A DNA stretch of 64,000 nucleotides from Sulfurimonas sp. (lineage in GTDB: Bacteria > Campylobacterota > Campylobacteria > Campylobacterales > Sulfurimonadaceae). The DNA is taken from contig JAUZSC010000034.1 of assembly GCA_030949825.1 (NCBI GenBank), forward strand, positions 1 to 64,000. Direction: 5' to 3'. A program made the translations under genes and the position numbers. Below, in pieces: positions 8,839 to 20,807 of this stretch. How positions within the stretch are numbered: the first letter of the stretch is position 1; every line of letters begins with the position of its first letter. The notes under the pieces are model-generated. The model made no database searches. It had not been told where the DNA came from and was given only the letters and a program-made list of their open reading frames with translations.

Positions 8839-9711
8839 TTATTTACCTAAGACTTTAGCAACAGCCTTTCCTATTTCTGCAGGAGAAACAACAACTGTTA
8901 CACCGGCAGCTTCAAGTGCTTCCATTTTTTCTTTAGCAGTTCCAGCAGAACCAGAAACAATAGCACCTGCGTGACCCATAGTTTTACCTTTAGGAGCAGT
9001 CTGACCTGCGATAAAAGCAACAACAGGTTTAGTGATTGACTCTTTGATAAGTTTAGCCGCTTGAATTTCAAGATCTCCACCAATTTCACCAATCATAACG
9101 ATACATTCAGTATCTGGATCAGCTTCAAACATTGGAAGAAGTTGGTTGTATGAAAGACCAATAATCGGATCTCCACCAATACCAACAGCAGTAGAAATAC
9201 CATAACCTGCTTTAACAACTTGGTTTGTACCCTCGTATGTTAATGTACCAGACTTAGAAATAAGACCAACATTACCTTTTTTGAAAATCATACCAGGCAT
9301 GATTCCAATTTTACATTCATCAGCAGTAATAATACCAGGACAGTTTGGCCCAAGTGTTTTCATACCATGTTTAGTAGCATGTGCTTTAGCCATTTGCATA
9401 TCTTTAACCGGAGCACCTTCTGTAATGATTACAGCAAGTTCAATCCCAGCTTCAGCAGCTTCCATTACAGCGTCACCAACAAAAGCAGGTGGAACAAAAA
9501 TCATAGAAACAGTAGCTCCTGTATTTTTTACAGCATCTGCAACAGTATTAAATACTGGTTTACCTAAATGCTCTTGTCCACCTTTGTTTGGTGTAACACC
9601 ACCAACAATTTTTGTACCATAAGCTAGACATTGCTCAGCGTGAAAAGAACCCTCTTTCCCTGTAAAACCTTGAACGATTACTTTTGTATCTTTATTTACT
9701 AGTATTGACAT
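8839..9711 (-). CDS. sucD: succinyl-CoA synthetase alpha subunit
   Basis: Forms the SucCD complex interconverting succinate, CoA and nucleoside triphosphate with succinyl-CoA. At 290 residues it has the family length. The CoA-binding Rossmann part is N-terminal, and the phosphorylated catalytic His is about residue 247 in GHAGAIVSG. It begins three bases after the sucC stop, so the two are an operon. In a reductive TCA organism the pair would run toward succinyl-CoA; that direction is inferred from the phylum, not the sequence. Confidence 0.98.
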   Translation of the reverse strand: MSILVNKDTKVIVQGFTGKEGSFHAEQCLAYGTKIVGGVTPNKGGQEHLGKPVFNTVADAVKNTGATVSMIFVPPAFVGDAVMEAAEAGIELAVIITEGAPVKDMQMAKAHATKHGMKTLGPNCPGIITADECKIGIMPGMIFKKGNVGLISKSGTLTYEGTNQVVKAGYGISTAVGIGGDPIIGLSYNQLLPMFEADPDTECIVMIGEIGGDLEIQAAKLIKESITKPVVAFIAGQTAPKGKTMGHAGAIVSGSAGTAKEKMEALEAAGVTVVVSPAEIGKAVAKVLGK

Positions 9712-9714
9712 TAA

Positions 9715-10887
9715 TTATTCTCCCTTAGCAGCAGCAACTGACTTAGCAGCACCGTCACCTAAATCGTCTGCAACAATTAAGTTTGCGATATTTGCTTTTT
9801 TAAGAATCTCAGATGCTTCAGGAGCATTTGTTCCATCAAGACGCACAACTACTGGTACATTAATCTCTGTGATTTTAGTCGCTTCGATAATACCATTAGC
9901 AATACGATCACAACGAACGATTCCACCAAAAATATTTACAAAAATTGCTTTTACTTTAGGGTTTTTAAGAATAATCTCAAAACCTTTAGCAACTGTCTCA
10001 GCATTTGCACTTCCACCAACATCTAGAAAGTTAGCAGGCGTTCCACCCATGTAGTTAATCGTATCCATCGTACCCATAGCAAGACCGGCACCATTTACCA
10101 TACAGCCGATTTCACCATCAAGTGCAACATAAGAAAGACCGTATTTAGCAGCTTCAACTTCATCGGCATCTTCTTCTGTAAAGTCTCTCATTGCTAAAAT
10201 CTCTGCTTGGCGACCAAGCGCTGAATTATCAAAGCCCATTTTTCCATCAAGCGCTAAAAAATCACCGCTTCCTGTACGAACAAGAGGGTTGATTTCAATC
10301 ATCTCTGCATCATTTTCCATATAAAGTTTGAAAAGTTTTTGAGCGAAAGAAATAATCTTCTTTTGTTCTGCTTTGTCTGTGATACCAAGACCAAAAGCCA
10401 ACTCACGGCCATGAAAACCTTGAAAACCGATAGCTGGATCAACAGGTATTGTGATTATTTTTTCAGGAGTATTTTCTGCAACATCTTCAATGTTCATACC
10501 ACCCTCTGTAGATGCCATGATTAAAGGCATTTCTAATTTTCTATCAAGAACAACAGAAAGATAAAATTCATCAGCAATATCAGCACCATCTTCGATGTAT
10601 AATTTTTGAACTAATTTACCAGCAGCATCTGTTTGGTGTGTAACCAAAGTCATACCAAGAATTTCATCTGCTAATTCTCTTACTTCTTCAATAGACTTAG
10701 CAAGCTTAACACCACCACCAAGACCACGTCCACCTGCATGAATTTGCGCTTTAACAACCCATACTGGGCCACCTAATTCTTTTGCAGCTTCAACAGCAGC
10801 GTCTACTGATTCAACCATAATACCTTTTGGTACAGGTACTCCATATTTAGCAAAAACCTGTTTCGCTTGATATTCATGTATATTCAT
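9715..10887 (-). CDS. sucC: succinyl-CoA synthetase beta subunit
   Basis: The ATP-grasp subunit of succinyl-CoA synthetase, 390 residues. The start MNIHEYQAKQVFAKYGVPVP is typical, the Gly-rich loop GGRGLGGGVKLA binds nucleotide, and the C-terminal flavodoxin-like ligase part contains VNIFGGIVRCD. A ribosome-binding site AAGGAG precedes the ATG. First gene of the sucCD unit; a hairpin at 10917-10941 separates it from the fumC group upstream. Confidence 0.98.
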   Translation of the reverse strand: MNIHEYQAKQVFAKYGVPVPKGIMVESVDAAVEAAKELGGPVWVVKAQIHAGGRGLGGGVKLAKSIEEVRELADEILGMTLVTHQTDAAGKLVQKLYIEDGADIADEFYLSVVLDRKLEMPLIMASTEGGMNIEDVAENTPEKIITIPVDPAIGFQGFHGRELAFGLGITDKAEQKKIISFAQKLFKLYMENDAEMIEINPLVRTGSGDFLALDGKMGFDNSALGRQAEILAMRDFTEEDADEVEAAKYGLSYVALDGEIGCMVNGAGLAMGTMDTINYMGGTPANFLDVGGSANAETVAKGFEIILKNPKVKAIFVNIFGGIVRCDRIANGIIEATKITEINVPVVVRLDGTNAPEASEILKKANIANLIVADDLGDGAAKSVAAAKGE

Positions 10888-10916
10888 CTATTCTCCTTAA
10901 ATTTCATTATTAAAAC

Positions 10917-10941
10917 GCGAAAGGAATAAAATCCCTTTCGC
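10917..10941 (-). terminator. hairpin between fumC and sucC
   Basis: GCGAAAGG (10917-10924) pairs with CCTTTCGC (10934-10941), followed on the minus strand by GTTTTAATAATG. It lies downstream of fumC and upstream of sucC, so it could end or attenuate transcription from the fumC-mdh-icd block. Confidence 0.5.
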
Positions 10942-10985
10942 TATGCTAACGCTAGTTTTCTTCGGCAGAAAGCCCACATGCAGTA
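10938..10985. repeat. short interspersed repeat, copy 1
   Basis: The stretch beginning GCTAACGCTA and running through a GTTTT...AAAGCCCA segment aligns with 62223-62270 by eye. Both lie in intergenic spaces downstream of leftward genes. Function unknown. Confidence 0.35.
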
Positions 10986-11044
10986 AGCCGCACTTATAGC
11001 CTTTATAATTTAAGACTTGGCGAAATTCAACTATGCTAATGTCT

Positions 11045-12437
11045 TTAGGCCTTAGGGGCAGTCATGTTTTCTGGGATAACGTACTTATCAAATTCTTCTG
11101 CTGTTAAAAGACCTAACTCAATTGCAGTCTCTTTAAGAGTAGAATTATTTTTATGTGCTGTTTTAGCAATTTTAGCTGCGTTATCATACCCAATATATGG
11201 ATTTAATGCAGTAACTAACATAAGTGAATTTTGTAAGTAATAATCTATTCTATCAGCAACAGGTTCTAAACCAGCTGCACAATGATCGTTAAAAGATCTA
11301 ATAGAATCTGCTAATAAACGACACGATTGTAAATAGTTGTATGCAATAACTGGTTTAAAAACATTAAGTTCAAAATTTCCTTGAGAAGCACCCATAGAGA
11401 TTGCTACATCATTTCCAAAAACTTGACATGTAACCATAGTTACTGCTTCAGCTTGTGTAGGATTTACTTTTCCTGGCATAATCGAAGAACCAGGCTCATT
11501 AGCTGGAATTTCTAACTCACCTATTCCACAACGAGGACCAGATGCTAACCATCTTACATCATTTGCAATTTTCATCATATCAGCCGCAAGCGCCTTAAGT
11601 GCACCATGAGAATATACAAGTGCATCATGAGAAGTAAGTGAGTGAAATTTATTTGGAGCAGTGATAAAATCATGCCCAGTCAATTCACTAATCTTTTTAG
11701 CAACTCTTACGCCCATCTCGGGGTGTGCGTTAAGACCTGTTCCAACTGCTGTTCCACCAAGTGCCAATTCACGAACAGCTTCAAGAGAATCTTTAGCCAT
11801 TTTTTCACACTTGTTTAGCATCTCAACCCAAGCGCTAATCTCTTGACCAAGTGTTAGAGGCGTAGCATCTTGGAGATGTGTACGACCAATTTTAACAACT
11901 GATTCAAACTTAGCTGATTTTTCGGTAAGTGTTGCTTTTAACTTCTGTATTGCAGGAATTACATTTGTTTCAACGGCTATAACCGCAGCAATATGAAGTG
12001 CTGTCAGGGTAAGTATCGTTTGAACTTTGTGATTTATTAACATGGTCATTTGGGTGAACAAGCTTATCTTTTCTAAAATCACCACCAAGAATTTCTGTTG
12101 CACGATTTGCAAGAACTTCATTGTTGTTCATATTAGACTGAGTTCCAGAACCTGTTTGCCATACAACGAGAGGATAATTACCATCGAGTTTTCCAGCTAG
12201 CATATCATCAGCAGCACCTGCTATTGCATTTGCTATATCTTTATCAAGCGTTCCTAAATCAGCATTAACTAAAGCAGCTGCTTTTTTTAAGTAAGAAAAA
12301 CCTCTTGTTATTTCATAAGGCATAGTTTCTTCACCAATAGCAAAGTTTTGTATACTTCTTTGTGTTTGTGCAGCCCAGTAAGCATCTACAGGAACCTCGA
12401 TATCACCCATTGTGTCTTTTTCAATACGCGTACTCAT
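11045..12437 (-). CDS. fumC: fumarate hydratase class II (one-base frameshift)
   Basis: Interconverts fumarate and malate. If one extra base near 12005 is removed, a full 463-residue class II fumarase is read: N-terminal part to [11 protein letters not shown], then [12 protein letters not shown] without a gap. The signature [13 protein letters not shown] is intact, as is the [14 protein letters not shown] active-site segment. As written, the gene splits into two frames (12437-11970 and 12121-11045). It lies two bases downstream of mdh on the same strand. The break is probably a sequence error. Confidence 0.93.
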
Positions 12438-12439
12438 TA

Positions 12440-13384
12440 CTATTCTCCTTTAAAAAAATTGTTTTCATTTAAAATATCTATACCACTTTGAATAGAATCT
12501 ACAGAGATTTTAAATTTTGCTTCTGTGTCTTCGTCTAATTCTAACTCAATTATTTTCTCAATACCATTTTTTGCTAGTACTACAGGAACACCAGCGGTAA
12601 CATTAAAATAGCCATATTCACCTTCTAAAAGTACAGAACATGAAACAACCGTTTTACTATCATTTAAAATAGCTTCAACCATATGTGCTATTGCACGACC
12701 TGGTCCATAGTAGCCAGAAGTACCAAGATACTTCACTATTTCAGCTCCACCAAATCTAGTACGCTCAATTATGCCTTCCATATCTTTTTTTGATATTAAT
12801 TCATTTAAAGGTATGTCCCCTACTTGAATTTTTTGTGGAAGAGGAATCATATTTTCACCATGGTCACCAATAACTAAACTACCTGTTTGTTTTGCACTCA
12901 TTCCAGTAAGTTTTGAAATTTGATATGCCATTCTAGAACCGTCAAGTGCTCCAGCCATACCAATAATTCTATTTTTATTCCAACCTGTAATTTTATGAAT
13001 TGCATATGTCATTACATCAAGTGGGTTTGAAACGCAAATAATAATTGCTTTTGGAGAGTTTTCTATAATATCTCTAACAACACTTTTCATAATTTTTGCA
13101 TTTATCATAAGTAAATCAGCTCGTGTCATTCCTGGTTTTCTTGGAACTCCTGCTGTAATAACAACGATATCGCAATTTTTCATATCACTCGGAGTATCTG
13201 CATGTGTAACAATCGTATCTTGAGGTGCATAATATGCAGCTTGTGCAATGTCGATTGCTTTTCCTTGCGCAACACCAGGTGCGACATCAAATAAAACGAT
13301 TTCTTTACATGTTCCCATTAAAGTTAAAGCGTATGCTGCACTTGCTCCAACTGCCCCTGCTCCAACTATTCCAACTTTACGCAT
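12440..13384 (-). CDS. mdh: malate dehydrogenase, paralogue 1 (intact)
   Basis: NAD-dependent malate/oxaloacetate oxidoreductase of the LDH-like MDH type, 314 residues. The dinucleotide-binding [10 protein letters not shown] is at residues 7-16, substrate Arg is in GMTRADLL, and the catalytic His is in [11 protein letters not shown]. The start at 13384 (MRKVGIVG) is chosen over 13408 because it follows GAGGAAG and opens directly with the first beta strand. It overlaps the end of the second mdh copy by eight bases, which implies translational coupling. Confidence 0.95.
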   Translation of the reverse strand: MRKVGIVGAGAVGASAAYALTLMGTCKEIVLFDVAPGVAQGKAIDIAQAAYYAPQDTIVTHADTPSDMKNCDIVVITAGVPRKPGMTRADLLMINAKIMKSVVRDIIENSPKAIIICVSNPLDVMTYAIHKITGWNKNRIIGMAGALDGSRMAYQISKLTGMSAKQTGSLVIGDHGENMIPLPQKIQVGDIPLNELISKKDMEGIIERTRFGGAEIVKYLGTSGYYGPGRAIAHMVEAILNDSKTVVSCSVLLEGEYGYFNVTAGVPVVLAKNGIEKIIELELDEDTEAKFKISVDSIQSGIDILNENNFFKGE

Positions 13385-14346
13385 TTGTATCTTCCTCGCA
13401 GTCATCAAAAAATTTAGATTTACGTAAAGAATCTACCATATCTTGTACAGATGCAACAGAGTTTTTAAATCTCGTTCTTTGTAAATCATTCAATGTCATT
13501 TCAATGATTTTTTCTCCACCTTGTGCACCAATCATAACAGGAACACCACTTACGATATCGTTATAACCATATTCACCTTTAAGCATCATAGCGCATGAGT
13601 GAATTTGATTTGTATCTTTGAGAATTGCGTCAACCATTACAGCAGTTGATTTTGCTGGGGCATAATAAGCTGAACCATTTCCAAGAAGATTAACGATTTG
13701 AGCGCCACCATCTCTTGTTTTTTTAACAATTTCACCAATTTCTTCAGAATCTAATAAATCTGAAATAGGAACACCAGCAACGGTAGTAAACTTTGGAAGA
13801 GGCACCATTGTATCACCGTGACCACCCATGATGGTTGCACGAATTTGTCCTGCTCCATAACCTAATTTTTCATAGATAAAGTGAGCCATTCTTGCAGAGT
13901 CTAAAATACCAGCCATTCCTAAAATTCTTTCTCTTGGGAATCCTGTGTATTTATGGACAACATACGCCATTACATCGAGTGGATTACTAACAACCACAAC
14001 GATAGCATCTGGTGCATGCTCTTTAATTTCTAAGGCATACTTTTTAACAATATCAGCATTTTTTTGTAAGTAAATCATCTCTACTCATCCCAGGTGTTCT
14101 TGGAGCACCAGCTGTAATAACTACAACTTGACTATCAGCCATATCCTCAGGACCCTCAGCTGCTCTAACAATAGTATGCTCTCTTGCAGCATTTGCAGCT
14201 TGAGACATGTCGAGCGCCTTACCTTTTGCTACATCTATATTTCTACCATGAAGAACTACTTCATGGCATGAACCACGCATAGCTAATATAAACGCTACTG
14301 TCGATCCAAAATTACCTGTTCCAATGACTGTTACTTTACTTGCCAT
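13377..14346 (-). CDS. malate dehydrogenase, paralogue 2 (one-base frameshift)
   Basis: A second LDH/MDH-type malate dehydrogenase, 322 residues once one base of the T7 run at 14059-14065 is removed. The N-terminal GTGNFGSTVAF, the GMSRDDLL loop and the catalytic IMGGHGDTMVPL are all present. It is clearly paralogous to the downstream mdh but divergent, so this is an old tandem duplication rather than a recent copy. The frame break falls exactly in a homopolymer and is probably artefactual. Whether both copies use the same cofactor cannot be told from the sequence. Confidence 0.9.
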
Positions 14347-14460
14347 TCAATTCCTTTTAGCTTTTTTTAACTCTTTGTTTTTAGCTAAATATATTTAGCT
14401 AAAAATCAAAAGTTTGTTTACACTCTTAGCCCAATAGGACTAAAAAATATTTTAAAGGTT

Positions 14461-14492
14461 ACGCAATTCGGGATTTAGTCCCTCTGTTGCGT
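14461..14492 (-). terminator. terminator-like hairpin after icd
   Basis: An outer stem ACGCAA/TTGCGT (14461-14466 and 14487-14492) encloses an inner GGGA/TCCC stem. It sits 13 bases beyond the corrected icd stop; on the minus strand it is followed by AACC and an AT-rich stretch ending in T-runs. Confidence 0.55.
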
Positions 14493-14504
14493 TAGACTTT
14501 AGGC

Positions 14505-16677
14505 TTAAATAGCGTTTATGATTGCATTTAAAGTTGCAGATGGTCTCATAGCAGCTTCAGCTTTCGCTTCATCTGGGTTGAAGTAACCACCGATATCTTG
14601 TGCTTTACCTTCTACTGCAAGAAGTTCAGCGATTATTATATCTTCTTTTTTCAGTTAATTCTTTTGCAACAGGTGCAAATTTAGCAGCTAACTCAGCATT
14701 ATCACCCTCGGCAAGTGCTTTGGCCCAGTATTGCGCTACGAAAAAGTGAGATGCCTTGTTATCTGGTTGACCCGCTTTTCTGCCTGGCTCTTTGTTGTTA
14801 TCTAAGTAAGCGTCATTTGCAACATCAAGACCAGCAGTTAAAGCTGTAAGTTTTGCATCTGAGTTTTTGATACCTAGGAATCGTAAAGATTCAGCAAGCG
14901 CTAAGATCTCACCTAAAGAATCCCAACGAAGGTGACCTTCAGCTAAAAACTGATCAACATGCTTTGGAGCAGACCCACCAGCACCAGTTTCATATAAACC
15001 ACCACCGGCTAATAATGGAACGATTGAAAGCATTTTCGCAGATGTTCCAAGCTCTAAAATTGGGTACATATCCGTAAGGTGATCACGAAGAACATTTCCA
15101 GTTACAGCAATAGTCATTTTACCTTCTCTAACACGAGCATTTGTAAAACGAGTAGCATCAGTTACATTCATAAATTGGATATCTAAACCTGTAGTATCAA
15201 AATCTTTAAGATATGCATCTACTTTGATTTTAACTTGAACATCATGAGCACGATTTTCATCTAACCAGAAAATCGTAGGAACTTTTTCAATACCTGCTCT
15301 CTCAACTGCTAAACGAACCCAGTCTTTAATAGGAATATCCTTAGTACGAGACATTCTCCAAATATCACCAGCTTCACATTCAAAACTCATTAGAACGCCA
15401 TCAGCACCTGTAACAGTAACTGTACCAGATTCTGCTAATTCAAAAGTTGTTGGATGAGAACCGTACTCTTCAGCTTTTTGTGCCATAAGACCTACATTTT
15501 GCATAGTTCCCATTTTTGTTACATCGTACTGACCATTTTTAACACAGTCCGCTACCATTTCTTGGTGAAACATTGCGTAAGTAGAATCTGGAACAACAGC
15601 AACACATTCTTGTGCAGCACCTGTTCTATCCCATTGTTTACCACCTTCACGAACAACAACTGGCATTGAAGCATCAATAATAACATCATTAGATGCATTA
15701 AAGTTAGTTGTTCCTTTATCAGAATCAACCATAGCAATTTTTGGAGAATCAGCTTCAACAACACTTAAAAAAGCAGCTTTAATTTCAGCTTCTTGCGCAT
15801 GACCAGCAATTTTATTCTCTAAATCTGACATACCTTGATTAGGATTAACTTTTAACTGGGCAAATGTATCTGCATATTTAGCAAATACTTCTGGGAAGAA
15901 TGCTTTGAAACCATAACCGAACATAATTGGATCAGAGATTTTCATCATTGTTGCTTTAAGATGTAAAGACCATAAAACATCGTTTGTTTTAGCATCTGCA
16001 ATAGTTTTTGCATAAAAAGTATTAAGTGCAGCGATTGACATATATGTACCATCAAGAATCTCACCATCAATAGCTTCGATAGTTGTTAATTCTTTACCAT
16101 TAATTGCGATAGTAACTTTTTGTGCTTTTTCTAATGTAACTGATTTTTCGTTACCAAAAAAGTCTCCATTGCCTTCCATATGAGCAACATACGATTTTGG
16201 AGCGTCTGGGAATGCACGCAATTTATGTGGATTCTTTTGAGCAAATTTCTTAACAGCATTTGCTGCTCGTCTATCTGAGTTACCTTCACGAAGAACAGGA
16301 TTAACAGCAGAACCTAAACAAGTAGAGTATTTAGCTTGTGTAGCTTTTTCAGCGTCATTTACTGGATTTTCAGGATAATCAGGGATTTTATGACCTTGAC
16401 CTTGAAGTTCAGCGATACAATCTTTAAGTTGACCAACTGATGCAGAAATATTTGGAAGTTTAATGATATTTCCATCTGCTTGAAGAACAACTTCACCTAA
16501 TTTAGAAAGTTCATCTTCTGCTAAACCCATTGCAGATAAAACTCTACCTGCTAATGAGATATCGCTAGTTACTACCTCTACGCCTGCTGCTTTAGTAAAA
16601 GCATTTACGATAGGGATTAGTGAATATGTTGCTAAAGCCGGAGCTTCGTCGATTTTTGTCCAAATAATTTTTGACAT
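14505..16677 (-). CDS. icd: NADP-dependent isocitrate dehydrogenase, monomeric type (one-base frameshift)
   Basis: Monomeric-type IDH interconverting isocitrate and 2-oxoglutarate. Start at 16677 (MSKIIWTKIDEAPALATYSL) follows AGGATGT and matches the family N-terminus; the upstream 14 codons are not part of the protein. The annotated frame stops at 14626, but removing one base of the T6 run at 14646-14651 continues the protein to 14505, adding the typical end (GGYFNPDEAKAEAAMRPS) and giving about 723 residues. Head gene of the icd-mdh-mdh-fumC block. Confidence 0.95.
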
Positions 16678-16778
16678 TGTACATCCTATATAATTAGTAT
16701 TTAAGTTATAATAATACACTACAGTTGGGTAATGGACACTCTGCTTATATAAAGATTAATAGAAATTTATCATTTGTT

Positions 16779-17723
16779 TCATTTCGTAGCACGCTTAATG
16801 TTCTTTAAGTGTGTAGAATAGTAACGCGAGAAATCGTGTGTACCATTTTTTGATTTCATAAAATAAAGGTAATCAGTTTTAGCTGGAAATATCGCGGCTT
16901 TGATTGCTTCAGAACTTACATTACATACTGGTATTTTTGGTATACCTTTGTGCACATAAGTATTAAACACTGATTTGTCTTCCCTTATGCGCTTGGGTGT
17001 AACTCTAAGATGCGAGTATTTTCCATAATTGAGTGTTCCATCCATTTGAAGTTTCATTCCTTTTTTGATACGGTTATAAATAACAGAACTCACGATGGGC
17101 ATCTCTTCATTATTTGCAGACTCTTTTTGAATTACAGATGCAATTGCTACATATTGAAACCATTTTTTCTCATCAAAGTTACCAAAAAACTTTAACGATA
17201 AAGCTTTCATTTGTTTAGAGGATTTTTGTAAAAGCAATTGCATCAACTTCTCTTCTTTTATACCAATAGGAATTTTATATGTATTTGGTACAAGCCCACC
17301 CTCTTTTACAAGTCTATATTTTTCATAATATTTTTGTAATTTTTTTCTATCAAGTTTAAGGTTTTGAGAAAGCTGATTTAAAAATATATAGCTAGTTTCA
17401 CCTGGAATAAGTGTAATCTCTTCTAAGGCTGCTTTTGAATGGCTTAGAGCATATAAGAAATCAGCTCTTGTTAATGAAGTTAAATCAATATTAATCCAAC
17501 CACTTTGAGGAGAACCAATAAGTCTTAAAATAAATGAATCTAGTTTACAAACCTCATATTTTTCACGCTTAAGTTGTGCTATAATTTGGTTAATAGACCC
17601 TTTGGGTATATAAAGTATTTTAGAGGTTTTAATAGGCTGATTTAGGTAGTACATGAGAGATAAAATAATTATTAGTGCTATTTCAAAAATATACTTTACT
17701 ATTACAAGCTTTTTATTATTCAT
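16779..17723 (-). CDS. mltG: endolytic murein transglycosylase MltG (YceG-like)
   Basis: Cleaves nascent peptidoglycan strands at the inner membrane. 314 residues from the chosen start (MNNKKLVIVKYIF), with one N-terminal membrane helix at about residues 7-27, then the YceG/MltG domain. The catalytic region IASVIQKESANNEEMPIVSS carries the essential Glu, and QMDGTLNYG follows. The start region overlaps the divergent AsmA-like gene by about 70 bases, so the membrane anchors of both proteins are written on opposite strands of the same DNA. Confidence 0.9.
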   Translation of the reverse strand: MNNKKLVIVKYIFEIALIIILSLMYYLNQPIKTSKILYIPKGSINQIIAQLKREKYEVCKLDSFILRLIGSPQSGWINIDLTSLTRADFLYALSHSKAALEEITLIPGETSYIFLNQLSQNLKLDRKKLQKYYEKYRLVKEGGLVPNTYKIPIGIKEEKLMQLLLQKSSKQMKALSLKFFGNFDEKKWFQYVAIASVIQKESANNEEMPIVSSVIYNRIKKGMKLQMDGTLNYGKYSHLRVTPKRIREDKSVFNTYVHKGIPKIPVCNVSSEAIKAAIFPAKTDYLYFMKSKNGTHDFSRYYSTHLKNIKRATK

Positions 17724-20700
17724 ATTCTTTTCACTCTCAGTATTATTTATTGTCTTACAAAATGGTTTGTATATCGATAGTATATCGTTGCCAAGTATAA
17801 AAGTTAAACAATTATACATTAAATGGAATCAAAACTTAGATGTTTCAGTTAAAGAAATTAATATAAATCGTCATACTAATGACAGCGACTCTAAAATAGA
17901 GCCTGACATAATCGCTAAGTATTTAAAAGAGATTTCTTATTTTTATACACTATTTGAAAAAATATCAATTAATAAAATCACCTTAAATAATATTCATGCT
18001 TCTTTTAAATATGAAAAAGGCGAAGATGGATATTTCAATGTGACCTCCCCTGACTTCAACTTAAATAGCTCTTTATATTTTGAATCGAGTTTACTTCATA
18101 TTAAAATTAAGGAATATACTGATAATAAAAGAGATATTATAGCAAGTGCTAATATTATTCTCAATCCTCACTCAAAAACTCTGACAAGTTCTATTGTGCT
18201 TAATATTCATGATGATATTTCTTTAAATATTTTTAGTTTCATGAATGAAAAAGTGTTTTATTATAAGGTCAATTCACTTAAAGATATTAAAAGCGTTAAC
18301 TATCTTATGGAACAACTTAATCTTCATAAAGACCTTAGGTATTGGGCTTATGAAGCTATAGAGTTTTCTACTCTATCTTTACACTCGATATACGGCTGGA
18401 TAAACTTCAATGATTTTGACAATGCTTATAAAAATCTTTATGTATCTGCCACAGGAAATGACCTAAGATACGCTTATAATAAAAATCTAGACAGCATCCA
18501 CACAAAAACAACAGACTTAGAGTTTAAAAATGGTATATTTTATATTTACCCAAAACAGGCTACAACATATAAGTCAAAACTTGGTTCTAGTTGGTTAAAT
18601 ATTGACTTTACAAAACCTGAGGAGTTATTAACACTTAAACTCCTTTTTGACGGGAAACTAGACAAAGACACCTTGACAATACTAGAAGAATTTAAAATAA
18701 AAGTTCCTTTTTTACAAAATACGGGAAAAACAAAAGTTGATTTAACACTTAAGGTCAATCTTCAGACTATTGATGTAGATGCTAAAGGTGAATTCTTTAC
18801 AGGTGTGGGAAACTTTACTTACAGAGGACACGATATTGATGTTTTTAATTTAAAAGTCGAGTTAGATAACTACGATGTTCGTGTTAATAATATGATAGCT
18901 AAATATCAAGATATTATAAATAGTAAAATAAATGTCTTTTATAATGCTAAGAGTTCAGAGGGAAAAGTCGAATTAGAAATTACAAAATTCACTCTCAATG
19001 CAATTGATTTTAAACTTAATCCAAAACACTTACCTCTTAAGGCTACATATACTATTTTATCCAATAACGATAGTATAATTCTGGATAAGTCCTATTGGAG
19101 ACTTAAAAAACACAATCTTGAAATAGATAAAATCATGCTTGCTTTAGATTTAGAAAAGTTACAATTAAATATACCAAAAACTAAGATATATTCTAAAGAC
19201 TTAGGAAGGGCAGAAACTTCAGGTTACGCTGATTTAAACAAACAGCGAATAAACCTTGACTTTAATTTAAAAGATATCTATTTTGGTGAGATTGAGTTAA
19301 AGAAGAAAAACAATCATATAAAAATTAAATATGATAAATCTTTGACTATTACAACTAAAGATACTCTTGACTTTAAATTAAATTCTGAAAAATCATTTTT
19401 AAATCCAACGCAAGTGGAATTTAAAAATAATATACTTATTCTTCACGATACATATTTAAATATTGGGAATCTTTTTAAAACCAAACTTTATGCTCAGTAC
19501 AATACAAAACAACATAAAGGCTACCTTCAAACAAGACGAGCTAGATTTTCTACAAAAGAATTAGGTGAACTTTACTTTAATGGAGATGCTGTAAAGTTTG
19601 ATATAATTACAGATAAGAACAACATCATGAAAATCACATCTAAAGAATTAGAAATTTCATTGACAGATACAGAAGATATGTGGAGTATAGATTTTTCATC
19701 CTTGCGTCTATTATCCTTTCGTTCTAAATTTTTAAAAAAAATATAATATTGATAATGGTTCAGTGAAATTGTCGAAAAAAAACACACGATAAAGATATAG
19801 ATATTCAGTTTAACCTTAAGTATCCCTATCCCCTCTTAGTTAAAAACAATGTACCAATATATAAGTATACGCTTCAAGGAAAGTTTAATACTACAAACAA
19901 CTCCCTTGATGCAAATATAAATGATACTGTAAATATTAAAATGCACGATACAATTGATATCAAAGCTAAGGATATTGGAATCAATATTAATGCTGTTATC
20001 GATATAGCTAACTCCCTTGATGATACTTCACAAAATGATAGTGATTTAAAGATTTCTATAAATACCGTAAACTCATATCTCTATATTAGTAAAGACCGAC
20101 ATGCTTTATCAAGTAAAATATACCTGTATTATGAAAATAAAATACTAACAGCAGGACTTCTTCATAAAAAAGGAGTTGCTGGACTTAAGTATGAAAAACA
20201 TAAATTTCACGCTTATGGAGAAGATTTCAATGATGAATTTATGGAAAACCTCTTTTCGTTATCTGACTTTAATGGTGGAAAACTTCAATTTAATCTAAGT
20301 GGAAACACTCAAAAATATACGGGAATTTTTACTATCAATGATACTACAATTTTAGACTATAAACTACTCAATAATATTTTAGCCTTTGTAAATACAATAC
20401 CTTCTCTTGTAACATTTTCTATGCCGGGATATAACGACAAAGGCTTGCATCTAGAAAATGCTTATATGAAATTCTCAGCACAAGAGGATATATTTAATAT
20501 TAGTGATATTTATTTTCATTCTCAGGAGTTAGATATTTTAGGTAATGGTACCGCTAGTTTTAAAAAAAACACAATTGATCTTTCCTTAAAACTACGAACA
20601 GATGTGGGAAGTAGTGCTGCAAAGATTCCAGTTTTAGGATACCTTTTTCTTGATGGAGATGCACTCTCTTCTACATTAAGCGTTAGTGGGGCATTAGATA

Positions 20701-20807
20701 ATCCCGATGTCAATACACTTATAGGAAAAGAAATCATAGTCGCACCACTTAACTTACTCTTGAGAACGCTAACCCTTCCTTATTACCTAATAACAAATGA
20801 TGAGTGA
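17653..20807 (+). CDS. AsmA-like large envelope protein (two homopolymer frameshifts)
   Basis: A giant protein of about 1050 residues after removal of one A from each of two A8 runs (19734-19741 and 19775-19782). It has an N-terminal membrane anchor (residues about 14-36) and a long repetitive beta-rich periplasmic body. The C-terminal region (AKIPVLGYLFLDGDALSSTLSVSGALDNPDV) matches AsmA-like C-terminal domains. Such proteins bridge inner and outer membranes and are implicated in phospholipid transport. As written it splits into 17653-19746 and 19941-20807. Start follows TTTAGG. Confidence 0.85.

Noticed and set aside
9281..9622. 113-aa open frame opposite sucD
   Set aside because: Antisense shadow of a well-supported coding sequence, without start signals.
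14461..14492. attC-like imperfect hairpin with GTTAGAC beside it
   Set aside because: Only one conserved GTTRRRY-type end is present, and it lies directly after the icd stop where a terminator is expected; not near the integron integrase.
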